NCBI GenBank assembly: GCA_949283255.1
Contig: CASDRS010000004.1
Span: forward strand, 62,001-126,000
DNA length: 64,000 nucleotides
Source: an uncultured bacterium
GTDB lineage: Bacteria > Cyanobacteriota > Vampirovibrionia > Gastranaerophilales > Gastranaerophilaceae
Direction: 5' to 3'
This document shows, piece by piece, positions 63,724 through 64,000 of the stretch (position 1 is its first letter; each line of letters opens with the position of its first letter). The notes below the pieces were generated by a model that worked only from the letters and a program-made list of their open reading frames with translations, ran no database searches and was not told the DNA's origin. The translations under genes and the position numbers were made by a program.

Positions 63724-64000
63724 TAAAAGAATAGCCTAGCAGTAGTTTTACACGCAAACACTCTTAATACTTTAAATACCTAGTATTGAGATACTACACA
63801 CATTATTTACTTATTACATAAATAAAATGTCGATGTGGGGACTTGTCTTGCTCGCTCGCGGTTAACGGCAATTCCGTATTTTGTTTTCGTGATTTCATCA
63901 CTCATAACAAAAACACTCCAGCCTCAGCTCGCTCCCGCTGAACCCGCAATAACTGATTAAAGCCCGCCTCAATCTACATATAAAAAAGACGATAGCAAAT
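63724..64000. other. Gene-free tail with unusual composition
   Basis: About 277 bases without a convincing gene. From about 63830 to 63970 the sequence is much richer in G and C than the rest of the window. On the minus strand a 32-codon frame (63905 to 63807) begins MSDEITKTKYGIAVNRERAR; it is short and unsupported. The last bases (GATAGCAAAT) hold the (TA)GCAAA box seen upstream of tagged genes, so a gene may start beyond the edge. Confidence 0.4.

Overview
The window is a gene-dense, AT-rich bacterial chromosome segment with no prophage, insertion sequence or CRISPR array. It has a Gram-negative-type cell wall and envelope set (meso-DAP-type MurE, FtsI, MurF-like ligase, UppP, KdsC-type phosphatases, an L,D-transpeptidase, an amidase). 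It also has flagellar rod genes with a FliA/WhiG-type sigma factor, and many proteins with no recognisable family. This mix, and the style of the unknown proteins, suggest a non-photosynthetic relative of cyanobacteria (Vampirovibrionia/Melainabacteria, possibly a gut Gastranaerophilales member). That assignment is inference from memory of such genomes; there is no rRNA gene here to test it.

Layout. 1-4 kb: a coiled-coil protein cut by the window edge, fabI, and a LysM-like/EF-hand protein. 4-14 kb: a divergent amylase-like protein, an EF-hand protein, two glycosyltransferases, and a three-gene operon of two large unknown membrane proteins plus a GlgE-like GH13 enzyme. 14-17.4 kb: kdsC-queD-uppP, then small genes and an L,D-transpeptidase. 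17.3-29.2 kb: an accessory island of mostly unknown or effector-like genes (three CheR-like methyltransferases, a GNAT-like protein, a calpain-like protein, a broken HExxH peptidase, coiled-coil proteins, a nuclease), with pnuC and an ArsR regulator among them. 29.2-32.3 kb: an AlgI/AlgJ-like O-acetylation pair. 32.5-34.7 kb: initiator tRNA, rnpA, rpmH, proC. 34.8-48.2 kb: a kinase-like protein, ilvD, a GlcF-like Fe-S protein, ftsI-murE-nagA, an amidase, p-aminobenzoate synthesis and a MurF-like ligase. 48-59 kb: recJ, a histidine kinase, kdsC-like/TPR/lysC, the sigma factor, a CorC-like protein, a phosphoesterase and an S4 RNA-binding protein. 59.5-61.8 kb: flgF/G, flgG/F, flgB, flgC. 62-64 kb: a SnoaL-like protein, a glycosyltransferase, and a compositionally odd tail.

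The most unusual signal is a shared N-terminal tag. About a dozen proteins with unrelated bodies begin with a polar Asn/Ser/Thr/Gln-rich leader of about 8-55 residues followed by a short Phe motif of the type S/N/A-F-(T/G/K/S/C)-(G/A/S). Most lie between 18 and 29 kb. Several of these genes also share a promoter layout with an upstream (TA)GCAAA(A/T) box 16-18 bases before a -10 hexamer. Separately, at least eleven genes have a -10 hexamer only 5-8 bases before the start codon and no ribosome binding site, which indicates leaderless transcripts. My working hypothesis is that the tag is a sorting or export signal, possibly for the flagellar-type III export route. This is untested.
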